From positions 1 through 32,582 of the forward strand of contig JAJQCH010000028.1 of the NCBI GenBank assembly GCA_021202795.1: 32,582 nt of DNA, written 5' to 3'. The notes beneath the pieces are model-generated. The model did no database searches. It saw only the letters and a program-made list of their open reading frames with translations, and was not told the DNA's origin. The translations under genes were made by a program, and so were the position numbers. Source of the DNA: Oscillospiraceae bacterium. Lineage in GTDB: Bacteria; Bacillota; Clostridia; Oscillospirales; Oscillospiraceae. How positions within the stretch are numbered: position 1 is the stretch's first letter; every line of letters starts with the position of its first letter. Shown here piece by piece: positions 22,915-31,261 of the stretch.

Positions 22915-23831
22915 TGGCGGACGCGGGGCGGAAAAAGACCGATGAGGAACTGGCGGCCCTGGAAAAGCGGATTGCCAGTGTATACCAAGAGGCGGCGGCA
23001 GACATGGAGGAGACCGTCAAGTCATACTTTGCCAGCTTCACCGCCCGCGATCTGGAGCAACAGGCAAGGCTTGAGGCGGGAGAAATAACGGAGGCAGAGT
23101 ATACGCAATGGCGGCTTACACAAATAGGCCGGGGACAGCGATATGAGGCGATGCGGGACGCCCTCGCGGAGAGGTACACTAACGCCAATGAGATAGCAAT
23201 AGCCTATGTCAATGATGATATGGCGAGCATCTACGCTCTTAATCGTACGTACACCATAGACACGGCGGTGGCAGGCGCGGAGAGCATAATCGGGGGCGTC
23301 AATTTTATCCGCTATGACGAGGCCACGGTCAAGCGGCTGCTGACGGAGGCCCCGTCACTTATGCCACACTACCCGGAGGCGCGAGCTGTGCAGCGGGGCA
23401 TTGACCTGGCCTATGGCAAGCAACAGATAACGGCATCCGTCACAAGCGGGATATTGCAGGGCAACAGCGCCGGCAAGATAGCCAATGACCTGATGACGCG
23501 GATGACGGACATGAGCAGCACAAGCGCGGTCAGGGCGGCCAGAACTGCAATCACCAATGCAGAAAATGCCGGGCGGCAGGATGGCGCGGAGGAACTAGCA
23601 TCCAAGGGCTGTATCATGCAAAAGACGTGGATTGCGACCCATGACGACAGGACGAGGCCGGAGCACCTGGAGGCTGACGGCCAGACCGTCCCGCTGGCTG
23701 AGCCTTTTGACGTTGGCGGGGAGGCTATGATGTACCCCGGCGACAGCAGCGGGAGCGGGTGGAACGTGTACAACTGCCGATGCTCCCGGAAAGACACGGT
23801 GGTGGGGTTTAAATCCATCTTGGAGGACTGA
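22914..23831 (+). CDS. Minor head protein (SPP1 gp7/Mu F-like)
   Basis: 305 residues, started at the ATG overlapping the portal stop; a GTG one codon earlier is possible. The N-terminal half is helical (DEELAALEKRIASVYQEAAA). The C-terminal ~120 residues carry the head-morphogenesis domain: RAARTAITNAENAGRQDGAE, TWIATHDDRTRPEHLEADGQ and NVYNCRCSRK, with conserved DxRTRxxH and CRC. Such proteins enter the head in a few copies and may aid assembly or DNA ejection. Position after the portal is canonical. Confidence 0.9.
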   Translation: MADAGRKKTDEELAALEKRIASVYQEAAADMEETVKSYFASFTARDLEQQARLEAGEITEAEYTQWRLTQIGRGQRYEAMRDALAERYTNANEIAIAYVNDDMASIYALNRTYTIDTAVAGAESIIGGVNFIRYDEATVKRLLTEAPSLMPHYPEARAVQRGIDLAYGKQQITASVTSGILQGNSAGKIANDLMTRMTDMSSTSAVRAARTAITNAENAGRQDGAEELASKGCIMQKTWIATHDDRTRPEHLEADGQTVPLAEPFDVGGEAMMYPGDSSGSGWNVYNCRCSRKDTVVGFKSILED

Positions 23832-23832
23832 C

Positions 23833-24255
23833 ATGGGTATTACTATTGACTTTACAGACAACAGCGCGGAAATTTTGCGGGTTTTTGACAATGCCGCTAT
23901 ACGCGGGCTTGAGGCCTGCGGCTCTGCTGGCGAGGGCTACGCCAAGGACAACCTGACCGCCAGCGGCGCTGTGGACACGGGACGGCTCCGAAACAGCGTA
24001 AATTACGGGCTTGTCGATGACAGGACGGTACAGATAGGGACAAATACAGAGCATGGCCCTTATATCGAGCTTGGCACCGGCAAATATGCTACCACCGGCG
24101 GCGGAACGCCTAAAGAGCGCTGGGTGTATATGGGAGACGACGGCAAATTCCACATGGCTTTTCCGCAGGTCGCCCGGCCTTATCTCAAGCCCGCCGTGTC
24201 AGACCATGGTAGCGATTACCAGCGGCTCATAAAATCCAGCATGGAGAACGCATAA
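23833..24255 (+). CDS. HK97 gp10-like head-tail protein
   Basis: 140 residues with TTGGAGG upstream. AGEGYAKDNLTASGAVDTGR, then LRNSVNYG, and TEHGPYIELGTGKYATTGGG, with the C-terminal RPYLKPAV, match the HK97 gp10 / minor-capsid family, usually placed in the head-tail joining cluster. Here it precedes the scaffold, an order known in some phages. It probably joins the tail completion complex. Confidence 0.75.
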   Translation: MGITIDFTDNSAEILRVFDNAAIRGLEACGSAGEGYAKDNLTASGAVDTGRLRNSVNYGLVDDRTVQIGTNTEHGPYIELGTGKYATTGGGTPKERWVYMGDDGKFHMAFPQVARPYLKPAVSDHGSDYQRLIKSSMENA

Positions 24256-24256
24256 A

Positions 24257-24415
24257 ATGGACAAAAAAAGCAAGGAGCCGCCCGCGATAAATATTGACGC
24301 ACAACAGGCAATATATGATATAATAAGACGTGGGAACGATGCGCAAATACGACGCAAGGGTAACGGATACATCATCCTGGAAGTAAAAAAATCAATCAAA
24401 TATAGCTCCGGCTGA
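24257..24415 (+). CDS. 52-residue small phage protein before scaffold
   Basis: It begins MDKKSKEPPAINIDAQQAIY and ends IILEVKKSIKYSSG. The charged helical N-half and short beta C-half look like a real small protein. Its position between a gp10-like gene and the scaffold leader hairpin is shared, as I recall, with other clostridial phages. GGAG lies ten bases upstream of the ATG. Function unknown. Confidence 0.6.
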   Translation: MDKKSKEPPAINIDAQQAIYDIIRRGNDAQIRRKGNGYIILEVKKSIKYSSG

Positions 24416-24438
24416 ATTGGCAGCCGGGAAGGGCAATA

Positions 24439-24481
24439 GGAGCCAGTAGTCAAGTATATCTTGACCGCTGGCTCCATTTTT
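24439..24481 (+). terminator. Long hairpin with T-run before scaffold gene
   Basis: GGAGCCAG (24439-24446) pairs with CTGGCTCC (24468-24475), and GTCAAG (24449-24454) with CTTGAC (24460-24465), around a TATAT loop. One mismatch and one wobble lie between the stems. ATTTTT follows. It looks like an intrinsic terminator or attenuator set between packaging/portal genes and scaffold/capsid genes, and could adjust their relative mRNA levels. A second small hairpin, CCCCG/CGGGG, is at 24523-24538. Confidence 0.65.
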
Positions 24482-24563
24482 GATATTTCCCGCGAAGGAC
24501 TGCGGATAATATACAACATTCTCCCCGAAGCACCGGGGCCGAAGAACTGGAGGAATGTATAAC

Positions 24564-25157
24564 ATGGCAATCACACGCAAGCTACTCAAGGGGATGGGGC
24601 TGACCGAGGAACAGGCAGATACCATCATCGAGGGCCACACCGAGACCGTGGACGCGCTGAAGGAGCAGATAGCTACTTACAAGGCGGACGCGGACAAGCT
24701 CCCCGGCGTACAAAAGGAACTGGACGCATTGAAGGCCGCAGGGAATGACGGCTGGGAGGAGCGTTACAACAGTGTCAAGAAGGATTTTGACGATTACAAG
24801 GCCGAACAGGCTGCGAAGGAGACCCACCGGGCGAAGGAAACCGCATACAGGGCGCTCCTGAAAAATGCCGGTATCACGGAGCGGCGGATTGATACTGTGC
24901 TGAAAGTGTCCGATATTGACGCGATCGAGCTTGACAGCAAAGGCGCTATAAAGGGCGCGGACAAGCTGACCGAAAGCGTAAAAACGGAGTGGGCGGATTT
25001 TATCGCTACCTCCGAGACTAAGGGCGCAGAGACCTCGACGCCCCCGACCAACGGAGGAAAGACCATGACAAAGGACGAGATCATGGCGATAGCTGACCGG
25101 GGCGAGCGGCGTCAGGCGATAGCCGCAAATCTTGATTTGTTCAAAGGAGCTAATTAA
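24564..25157 (+). CDS. Scaffold protein (Phage_GP20 family)
   Basis: 197 residues, started at the ATG at 24564, ten bases after GGAGG; an ATG at 24555 is too close to that site. MAITRKLLKGMGLTEEQADT is followed by a long coiled coil (~25-95, ALKEQIATYKADADKL), then LKNAGITERRIDTVLKVSDI and a short C-terminal helix (MTKDEIMAIADRGERRQAIA) that usually binds capsid. The protein organises procapsid assembly and then leaves. It is placed directly before the major capsid gene. Confidence 0.9.
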   Translation: MAITRKLLKGMGLTEEQADTIIEGHTETVDALKEQIATYKADADKLPGVQKELDALKAAGNDGWEERYNSVKKDFDDYKAEQAAKETHRAKETAYRALLKNAGITERRIDTVLKVSDIDAIELDSKGAIKGADKLTESVKTEWADFIATSETKGAETSTPPTNGGKTMTKDEIMAIADRGERRQAIAANLDLFKGAN

Positions 25158-25159
25158 TT

Positions 25160-26023
25160 ATGGCAGATGCTAACCTGATTACCAAGGCTGACCTTGCACA
25201 GGCAAGGGAGGTAGAGTTTGTAGAGACCTTCGGTTACAGCGTCAAAAAGCTGCTGGAGGCCCTGGGCGTGACCCGCAAGATTGCAAAGCAGGCGGGAACC
25301 CTGCTTAAGACTTATAAGGCCACCGGCACCCTGGAGGACGGCGAGGTCGCAGAGGGCGAGACCATCCCCCTGAGCAAGTACACCGTGGAGGCCGTCGATT
25401 GGGCGGAAATTACCCTCAAGAAATGGCGCAAGGCCACCTCTGCTGAGGCTATCATCGAGCGCGGCTATGACCAGGCCGTGAGCAAGACCACCGACGAGAT
25501 GCTGCGGGACGTGCAGCGGGGCATCCGCTCCGACTTCTTCACCTTCCTGGCGACCGGCACCGGCACCGCGAGCGGCGACACCTTCCAGGCGGCCCTTGCG
25601 CAGGCTTGGGGACAGCTCCAGGTGCTGTTTGACGATGATAACGTTGACGCGGTGTATTTCATCAACCCGCTGGACGTGGCTGATTATCTGGCAACCGCCA
25701 ATGTCACCCTTCAGACCGCCTTTGGCATGTCTTACCTGGAGAACTTCCTGGGCCTGGGAACCGTGTTTATGAACTCCAACGTTCCCCAGGGGACTATCTA
25801 CGCCACGGCCAAGGACAACCTTGTGCTGTATTACGTCCCCGTCAATGGCGCTGACCTGAGCGAGGCATTCACTTTCACATCCGATTCCACCGGCTACATC
25901 GGCATCCACGAGGTACCTGATTACACCAACATGACCGCCTATGATACCGTTGTCAACGGCATGGCCCTGTTTGCAGAGCTGATTGACGGCGTGGTCGTGG
26001 CGACCATCGGGGCAGCCGCGTAA
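25160..26023 (+). CDS. Major capsid protein (HK97 fold)
   Basis: 287 residues, with AAGGAG upstream. An N-terminal arm (ITKADLAQAREVEFVETFGY) is followed by the HK97-like P and A domains: EGETIPLSKYTVEAVDWAEI, AVSKTTDEMLRDVQRGIRSD, DAVYFINPLDVADYLATA, GTVFMNSNVPQGTIYATA, and a C-terminal NMTAYDTVVNGMALFAELID. Its position after scaffold and before connectors, and its size, make the call secure. Only a TAA and one proline codon separate it from the next gene, which lies in the same frame. Confidence 0.92.
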   Translation: MADANLITKADLAQAREVEFVETFGYSVKKLLEALGVTRKIAKQAGTLLKTYKATGTLEDGEVAEGETIPLSKYTVEAVDWAEITLKKWRKATSAEAIIERGYDQAVSKTTDEMLRDVQRGIRSDFFTFLATGTGTASGDTFQAALAQAWGQLQVLFDDDNVDAVYFINPLDVADYLATANVTLQTAFGMSYLENFLGLGTVFMNSNVPQGTIYATAKDNLVLYYVPVNGADLSEAFTFTSDSTGYIGIHEVPDYTNMTAYDTVVNGMALFAELIDGVVVATIGAAA

Positions 26024-26026
26024 CCT

Positions 26027-26191
26027 ATGAGGCTGCTAGCAACAGCCTCGCCGGAAGAAGATACCGTTGACCTCGACAGCATGACAAAGGCACAGCTTTT
26101 GGAGTATGCGGAGGCCAACGGTATAACAGGGGTCAGCGCGTCAATGCGCAAGGCTGACATTCTGACCGCGATCAAGGAGGTGACGGCGTAA
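26027..26191 (+). CDS. HeH/SAP-like small protein, in frame with the capsid gene
   Basis: 54 residues: an N-terminal MRLLATASPEEDTVDLDSMT, then a helix-extension-helix unit KAQLLEYAEANGITGVSASM followed by RKADILTAIKEV, as in HeH/LEM, SAP and Rho N-terminal domains. There is no ribosome site close to the ATG. The gene shares the reading frame of the capsid gene, with only TAA CCT between. A perfect hairpin GAGGCTG/CAGCCTC (26029-26049) starts five bases after that stop. It may be translated by re-initiation or by stop readthrough as a capsid extension. Such domains often occur in small proteins between capsid and head-tail connectors. Confidence 0.65.
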   Translation: MRLLATASPEEDTVDLDSMTKAQLLEYAEANGITGVSASMRKADILTAIKEVTA

Positions 26192-26613
26192 TGCTAGAGG
26201 AGATACTGCGATATTTGCGCAACTGGTTCTTGTTGCCGGATGGCGTCCATATAGACACCTACACGGTGGAGGACGACGCTATCACGCTGTCATTTCTGCA
26301 GCCTGACCAATATTTCCGCGTCATTGGCAGCGTGTACAACGATGGAGTATATCAATACAACGATGATTTAAAGCTGACGGATGAGACGTTCACCGGGGCG
26401 ATCTGGGCGCTGGCAATCCCTCCGTCGGTTATATCACTGGTGGCGGAAATAGAGGAGTGGCAGACCAAATATGGCGGGACTGTAGCCGGGCCGTACACGT
26501 CGGAGAGCTTCGGCGGCTACTCCTACACCAAGGCCAGCGATGCAGACACCGGCGGCGCGGTGACATGGCAGACAGCGTTTAAGGCCCGGCTTGCAATCTG
26601 GAGGAAAATATGA
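26191..26613 (+). CDS. Head-tail connector protein
   Basis: 140 residues, with AAGGAGG upstream and TAATG overlap with the previous gene. It begins MLEEILRYLRNWFLLPDGVH and includes a beta-rich middle and a C-terminal segment (SESFGGYSYTKASDADTGGA, then VTWQTAFKARLAIWRKI). FGGYSYTK followed by an AxLxxWRK end is typical of gp6/gp15-like connectors that sit under the portal. Position after the capsid gene supports this. Confidence 0.75.
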   Translation: MLEEILRYLRNWFLLPDGVHIDTYTVEDDAITLSFLQPDQYFRVIGSVYNDGVYQYNDDLKLTDETFTGAIWALAIPPSVISLVAEIEEWQTKYGGTVAGPYTSESFGGYSYTKASDADTGGAVTWQTAFKARLAIWRKI

Positions 26614-26960
26614 GCTTGCTAGATGATTTTGCCCGTCCCTGTGTGCTGCTGGAAAAGACGCGAGTATATGGCGATGAGGGCGGCTGGGAGACTACGTGGA
26701 CAGACGGGGCCACATTTGACAACTACCAGGCCCTTGATACCTCAATGGAAGCCCGGCGAGCGGAACAGGAGGGCGTAACCAGCGTGTATAGCGCCCTTGT
26801 GTTGCAGGATGTCCCAATAGAGTACAATGACTATTTCCGGGACGCGGCGACTGGCCAGACCTATAGGGTAACATCTGACCCGGCGGACAAGCAATCCCCG
26901 GCATCCGCCACGTTCGTCCTTAAATACTTCACCGCCGAAAGGAAGGTGCCTCCGACATGA
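26610..26960 (+). CDS. Head-tail joining/head closure protein
   Basis: 116 residues, overlapping its neighbours by four bases. VLLEKTRVYGDEGGWETTWT at the start and DYFRDAATGQTYRVTSDPAD near the end fit the small beta-barrel stopper/adaptor family placed between connector and tail terminator. Residues between are mostly beta. It probably closes the portal channel after packaging. The exact subfamily is uncertain. Confidence 0.65.
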   Translation: MSLLDDFARPCVLLEKTRVYGDEGGWETTWTDGATFDNYQALDTSMEARRAEQEGVTSVYSALVLQDVPIEYNDYFRDAATGQTYRVTSDPADKQSPASATFVLKYFTAERKVPPT

Positions 26961-27328
26961 CAAAAGAGGCGGCGCTGCTAGATTTTTTCAGCGGGTTTGG
27001 CATCCCGGCTTATCCGTCCTCTGCCGTTCCTGATGATGCGGTGTTCCCCTGGTTGACCTATGACCTGGTAACGGGTGCGTGGGGCGATGGGGAGCTGAGC
27101 ATAACCGTTAACCTGTGGTATTACACCACGGACGAGGCGATACCAAATGCCAAAGCGCGGGAGATTGCGACGGCTCTGGGTCTGGGCGGAAAGCGGATTG
27201 AGTGCGACGAGGGCGCAATATGGCTCAAACGCGGGCAGCCATGGTGCCAGGCGTTGCAGGATGACGCGGACGCAACCATCAAACGCCGATATATCAACAT
27301 ATCGGCAGAATTTGACACTCTATATTGA
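26957..27328 (+). CDS. Tail terminator/completion-like protein
   Basis: 123 residues, ATGA overlap with the previous gene. FGIPAYPSSAVPDDAVFPWL, then TYDLVTGAWGDGELSITVNL, and the late QPWCQALQDDADATIKRRYI match small tail-completion proteins (mixed alpha/beta, lambda gpU-like place). It lies directly before the major tail protein. It would cap the tail tube and help join it to the head. Confidence 0.65.
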   Translation: MTKEAALLDFFSGFGIPAYPSSAVPDDAVFPWLTYDLVTGAWGDGELSITVNLWYYTTDEAIPNAKAREIATALGLGGKRIECDEGAIWLKRGQPWCQALQDDADATIKRRYINISAEFDTLY

Positions 27329-27347
27329 CGAGAAAGGATAATGGATT

Positions 27348-27947
27348 ATGAAATATACGAAAATCCCGGAGGCGGCGTTCCAGGAACTCCAGCTCAACGC
27401 TGGTGTGCTGCTGTCCGATTTTGATACCACCGACGGCATGAGCGAGGAGGAGATTCTCGCCGCTATCATCGGGGCGACCTCCGGCGGCACCAATTTTGAG
27501 GCAACCCCGGAGTATACCGACTTTGGCGAGGACATCGACAACTGCCCGGTCAACGTCAAGGAGTTAAAGCGCCTGGATAACTGGACGGTTACAATGACCG
27601 GCACGTTTATCACGGTCAACACCGCCATGGTCAAGCGGCTGGTTGGCGCGGCTGACATCGACAGCACCGACACGACCAAAATCGTCCCCCGGAATGATGT
27701 TGACGCAGACACCGATTTTGAGGACATCTGGTGGGTTGGCGACTATTCCGACAAAAACGGCGACACCAACGGCGGCTATGTCGCAATCCACATGATGAAC
27801 AGCCTGTCTACCGGCGGATTTTCCCTCCAGAGTGGCAACCGGGAGAAAGGCACCTTCGATTTTGAGTTTACGGGACACTACACCATTACTGACCAGGACA
27901 CCGTGCCGTTTGAGGTGTTTGTCAAGACCGGCACCGCTGAGGCGTAA
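27348..27947 (+). CDS. Major tail (tube) protein
   Basis: 199 residues, with AAAGGAT upstream. MKYTKIPEAAFQELQLNAGV, FGEDIDNCPVNVKELKRLDN, WTVTMTGTFITVNTAMVKRL, IWWVGDYSDKNGDTNGGYVA and the C-terminal TFDFEFTGHYTITDQDTVPF fit the tube proteins of clostridial siphoviruses. The gene sits before the frameshifted tail chaperones and the tape measure, which is diagnostic. It polymerises into hexameric rings. Confidence 0.85.
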   Translation: MKYTKIPEAAFQELQLNAGVLLSDFDTTDGMSEEEILAAIIGATSGGTNFEATPEYTDFGEDIDNCPVNVKELKRLDNWTVTMTGTFITVNTAMVKRLVGAADIDSTDTTKIVPRNDVDADTDFEDIWWVGDYSDKNGDTNGGYVAIHMMNSLSTGGFSLQSGNREKGTFDFEFTGHYTITDQDTVPFEVFVKTGTAEA

Positions 27948-27958
27948 GGAGGGCATAT

Positions 27959-28357
27959 ATGAGACTATCCGACATTAAGGGGGAGCGGACGCTTGATGTT
28001 ATCGCCGACCTGCTAGACCCGATTTACAGCATCGCGGAAGACCCGGAGGCGGCGGCGTTGTTCCAGCGGCAAAAGCTGCCGGACGGGATGACTAGCCGCG
28101 AGTTTGGCGCTCAGTGGCTCAAAAAGGCGGCGGTCACGCTCCTAAAGGGCCATAAGGCCGATTGCATCGCCATCCTGTCCGCTATCGAAGGTGTTACACC
28201 CGCTGAGTATACGGATAGCCTCGACCTCACAAAGCTGCTGACCGATGTCAGTGACCTAATCTCCGATAGCACGTTTACGACGCTTTTTTTCTCGACGGCG
28301 CAGAGCGGCAATTCCTCTGGCTCTGCGTCGGAGAGTACAGAGGCCCACAAAGCGTAA
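27959..28357 (+). CDS. Tail assembly chaperone (G-type, 0 frame)
   Basis: 132 residues with AAGGAGGG upstream. RLSDIKGERTLDVIADLLDP, GAQWLKKAAVTLLKGHKADC and IAILSAIEGVTPAEYTDSLD, then LTKLLTDVSDLI, match the first tail assembly chaperone of siphoviruses, which coats the tape measure before tube assembly. In this frame the end after residue 111 is a low-complexity S/G/A/E tail. A slippery heptamer at 28285-28291 allows a longer product by -1 frameshift into the frame ending at 28602. Confidence 0.85.
   Translation: MRLSDIKGERTLDVIADLLDPIYSIAEDPEAAALFQRQKLPDGMTSREFGAQWLKKAAVTLLKGHKADCIAILSAIEGVTPAEYTDSLDLTKLLTDVSDLISDSTFTTLFFSTAQSGNSSGSASESTEAHKA
28285..28291 (+). promoter_or_regulatory. Slippery heptamer for -1 programmed frameshift
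   Basis: T TTT TTC in the zero frame (codons CTT TTT TTC) fits the X XXY YYZ rule for tandem -1 slippage. The -1 frame is open from 28270 to the stop at 28602, and its product looks protein-like right after the site (DGAERQFLWLCVGEYRGP). This is the conserved G/G-T arrangement of tail chaperones, just before the tape measure. Confidence 0.85.
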
Positions 28358-28602
28358 CGGCATTTATACGATTTGCACAAGCCCAGTTGGCGGAGCGCCG
28401 CCGGGCTAACGCATATCAGACCTACGTCACGGACGCGCTGCAAATTATCGCCGAGAACACCGCCAAAATCGGCGGTGGGAAATACCTAAAGGGCCGGTAT
28501 ATCGACCTTATAACCCCGCATAAAGCGCCGGTAAAGGACACGCGGACGGGCGAGGAGATAGCGGCGGACATCATCCGCAAAATTGCGAGGGAAGGAGGGT
28601 AA
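28291..28602 (+). CDS. Tail assembly chaperone T-extension (reached by -1 frameshift)
   Basis: About 103 residues after the slip, reading LDGAERQFLWLCVGEYRGPQ, then RFAQAQLAERRRANAYQTYV and IGGGKYLKGRYIDLITPHKA. An internal ATG at 28387 exists without a good ribosome site, so it is best viewed as the C-terminal part of a ~214-residue fusion starting at 27959. In known systems the fusion binds tube protein and tape measure while the short form is in excess. It overlaps the zero-frame end by 67 bases and finishes just before the tape-measure start. Confidence 0.8.
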   Translation, partial: LDGAERQFLWLCVGEYRGPQSVTAFIRFAQAQLAERRRANAYQTYVTDALQIIAENTAKIGGGKYLKGRYIDLITPHKAPVKDTRTGEEIAADIIRKIAREGG

Positions 28603-28603
28603 T

Positions 28604-31261
28604 ATGGACTTATTTGACCTGTATGCATCGATAACGCTAAAGACTGATGATTACGAACAGGGGATAAACAATGCTATGTCCAGCGCGTCCTCTGTGGCGG
28701 AGGCGCTAGAGGGTATAGGCGACGCGGCAAGCACCGCAGAGGACGGCCTTGGCGCAACTGGTGCCGCTGGCGACGACGCGGCCAGTGGGCTGGACTCTGC
28801 CGGAGATTCTGGCAGTGATGCGGCTGGAGGAATCGGCGAAGTTGGAGACGCCAGTAATGATGCGGCGGATAGCTTAACCGCAGCGGGAGAAGCGGCGGAA
28901 GACGCTGACGGAAAATTTAGCGCGTTGGATTTGACCGCGGCCTCCCTGGCGGCAAACGGGCTAACGTCTATTATTAGCTCCCTCGGCGATGTAATTACCG
29001 ACAGCGTGACCGCCGGGGACACAATAGATAAGCAATCACAGGCCGTCAATATGTCCGCCGAGAGCTACCAAAAATGGGTGTATGTCATGGAGCTTTGCGG
29101 CGGAAGCTCTAGCACATTAACAACTGCGACGCGTACACTGTCCAACGTTATAACCGACGCAGGCGACGACAGCGAGACAGCAAACGACAAACTGGCCGCG
29201 ATTGGCCTCACTTACGAGGACTTAGCAGATTTAAGCCCTGAAGACCAACTATATGAGGTCGTGACCGCGTTGCAAAAAATGGAACCGTCGGCGGAGAGGA
29301 CGGCGGCGGCACAGGACTTGCTTGGGCGGTCGTCCCAAACTGTGGCGGCGCTGCTAAACTCTACGGCTGACGAGCTGGATAGTATGATGGATGCCTGCGA
29401 CGAGTATAACCTCATTGTCAGCGATGACACCGTTGCAGCATCGGCAGAATTAAATGACTCAATCACCACATTAAAAACGGCGTTCTCAACATTAACGTCC
29501 AACTTAGCGGGTGAGGTCATGCCTGGCCTGTCAGACCTCATAGATTTTATAACTGGGGATGTTCTGGGCGGCTTTTCGGACGTAATCAACGGTACGGCGG
29601 AAGTTGACGAAGTGCTGACGAATATATTTTCTGGATTGACTGAAATCGCCGGTGATGCGCTTGCGTCTATAGTTGATGCTGTGGGAGAGATTATCCCCGG
29701 ACTGGTGGAGGCGTTACCAGAGATAATCACAACTATAGTTGATTTTTTGACCGACAGCGTTCCGGATATTCTGGACGCGGCGTTGGAAATGCTGATGGGC
29801 ATTGTTGACGCCATCCCGGAGGCAATAACCGGGATAATCGAGGCATTGCCGGATATTATCTCCAGCATAAGCGATTTTATAACCAATTCCAGCGGGTCTA
29901 TTATGGACGCGGCCATAGAGATGCTTAACGGCATTATAGATGCTATCCCAGACATAATATCCGCACTTATCGAAAATCTCCCGGACATCATCGAGAACAT
30001 TGTGTCGTTTTTGGGCAACAATGTCGGCACGATATTGGAGGCCGGAGTCGAACTGCTGTGGGCCATAATCGATGCTATCCCGGAGATTGTAACGGGGCTG
30101 GCCGAGGCTGTCCCCGACATCATCAGCGGGATTGTCGAGGGTCTTTTGGCGGGCGTGTCCGATGTGTGGGACGCGGCCAAAGAGCTTGGAAGTAGCATAC
30201 TGGACAGCGTCAAGTCCTTTTTCGGCATTTCCAGCCCCTCCACAGTGATGGAGAAGCAGGGCGAATATATTGTCGAGGGCCTTATCAACGGCATGGAAGA
30301 TATGCCGGAGGAATCTGACGAGATATTGCAGGACACCCTGGACAAGGTGGTGGAGTTTGGCGATGATGGTGGGGACGAGGCGACAACAGGCGGAAACAAA
30401 ATCCTAACAAATCTCAAAAACGCAATATCCGGCCTGCCGTCGACCATGAGTACAACCTCCGGCAATGCCATGAGTAATTTTATTGGCAAGATAACTGGCA
30501 ATCTATCTAATGTGACGTCCTCGGCCAAGTCGGTATACACCAAGGTCAAGGATGCCGTGTCCGGGTTGCCGGAGACGCTAAACAATACCTCTAGCAGCGC
30601 TATGAGTAAGTTTATTGCTCAGATTAACAGCAACCTGAGCAATGTTACTTCGGCTGCAAAGACGATATTTAACAACGTGAGCGGGGCGCTTGAGACGCTA
30701 CCTGATACTTTGGGGACAACCGCGGGAAACGCAATGATTGATTTAAAAAATGCGATTACGGGGGCCGCGTCAAGCGTATCATCGGCGGCCCAGGACATCG
30801 CGTCCAGGGTGTCCAGCCCGTTGTCGGGCCTTAAGTCCAGCGCGTCAAGCTGGGGGACAGATTTGATGTCCAATTTTATCAGCGGCATTAAAAGCAAATT
30901 CAGCGCGTTGTCGAGCGCGGTGTCCAGTGCTGCCAGCACGGTTAAGTCTTACCTCGGATTCTCCGAGCCGGACGAGGGGCCGTTATCTAATTTCCATACG
31001 TTTGCGCCGGATATGATGGAGCTATTCGCAGAGGGCATCTATGATAACCAAGGGCTTATAACGGACGCAATAGATGACGCTTTTGACATTTGCGACCGCG
31101 TAAGCACGGCGACGGCAAGCACCTCCAAGGCGGCAGGTGCCGGGATGACGATTAACATTACCGTCAACGGAGCGCAATATGATAACGTGGACGAGCTGAC
31201 AGATCAAATTGCGAACAAGCTACAAAAGATTTTGACCAGGAAGGAGGCAGTCTTTGCATAA
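28604..31261 (+). CDS. Tail tape measure protein
   Basis: 885 residues, started at the ATG at 28604 with GGAGGG upstream. An alanine/serine-rich coiled N-terminus (~20-110) and the tape-measure core YASITLKTDDYEQGI ... AESYQKWVYVMELCGGSS come first. A hydrophobic block (~370-540) is built of imperfect ~40-residue repeats with IIDAIPDIISALIENLPDII-type units, then FFGISSPSTVMEKQGEYIVE and further G/S/T-rich repeats (SNVTSSAKSVYTKVK, NLSNVTSAAKTIFNNV). At the usual ~0.15 nm per residue, the tail would be about 130 nm. The hydrophobic repeats may insert into the membrane during DNA entry. No peptidase motif is seen. Confidence 0.93.
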   Translation: MDLFDLYASITLKTDDYEQGINNAMSSASSVAEALEGIGDAASTAEDGLGATGAAGDDAASGLDSAGDSGSDAAGGIGEVGDASNDAADSLTAAGEAAEDADGKFSALDLTAASLAANGLTSIISSLGDVITDSVTAGDTIDKQSQAVNMSAESYQKWVYVMELCGGSSSTLTTATRTLSNVITDAGDDSETANDKLAAIGLTYEDLADLSPEDQLYEVVTALQKMEPSAERTAAAQDLLGRSSQTVAALLNSTADELDSMMDACDEYNLIVSDDTVAASAELNDSITTLKTAFSTLTSNLAGEVMPGLSDLIDFITGDVLGGFSDVINGTAEVDEVLTNIFSGLTEIAGDALASIVDAVGEIIPGLVEALPEIITTIVDFLTDSVPDILDAALEMLMGIVDAIPEAITGIIEALPDIISSISDFITNSSGSIMDAAIEMLNGIIDAIPDIISALIENLPDIIENIVSFLGNNVGTILEAGVELLWAIIDAIPEIVTGLAEAVPDIISGIVEGLLAGVSDVWDAAKELGSSILDSVKSFFGISSPSTVMEKQGEYIVEGLINGMEDMPEESDEILQDTLDKVVEFGDDGGDEATTGGNKILTNLKNAISGLPSTMSTTSGNAMSNFIGKITGNLSNVTSSAKSVYTKVKDAVSGLPETLNNTSSSAMSKFIAQINSNLSNVTSAAKTIFNNVSGALETLPDTLGTTAGNAMIDLKNAITGAASSVSSAAQDIASRVSSPLSGLKSSASSWGTDLMSNFISGIKSKFSALSSAVSSAASTVKSYLGFSEPDEGPLSNFHTFAPDMMELFAEGIYDNQGLITDAIDDAFDICDRVSTATASTSKAAGAGMTINITVNGAQYDNVDELTDQIANKLQKILTRKEAVFA

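Noticed and set aside
25154-25909. 251-residue minus-strand frame antisense to the major capsid gene
   Set aside because: Opposite a well-supported capsid gene, with no start signal and no recognisable domain.
29212-30585. 457-residue minus-strand frame antisense to the tape measure
   Set aside because: A shadow of the tape-measure gene produced by its biased codon use; no ribosome site, and the plus strand gives a clear homologous protein.
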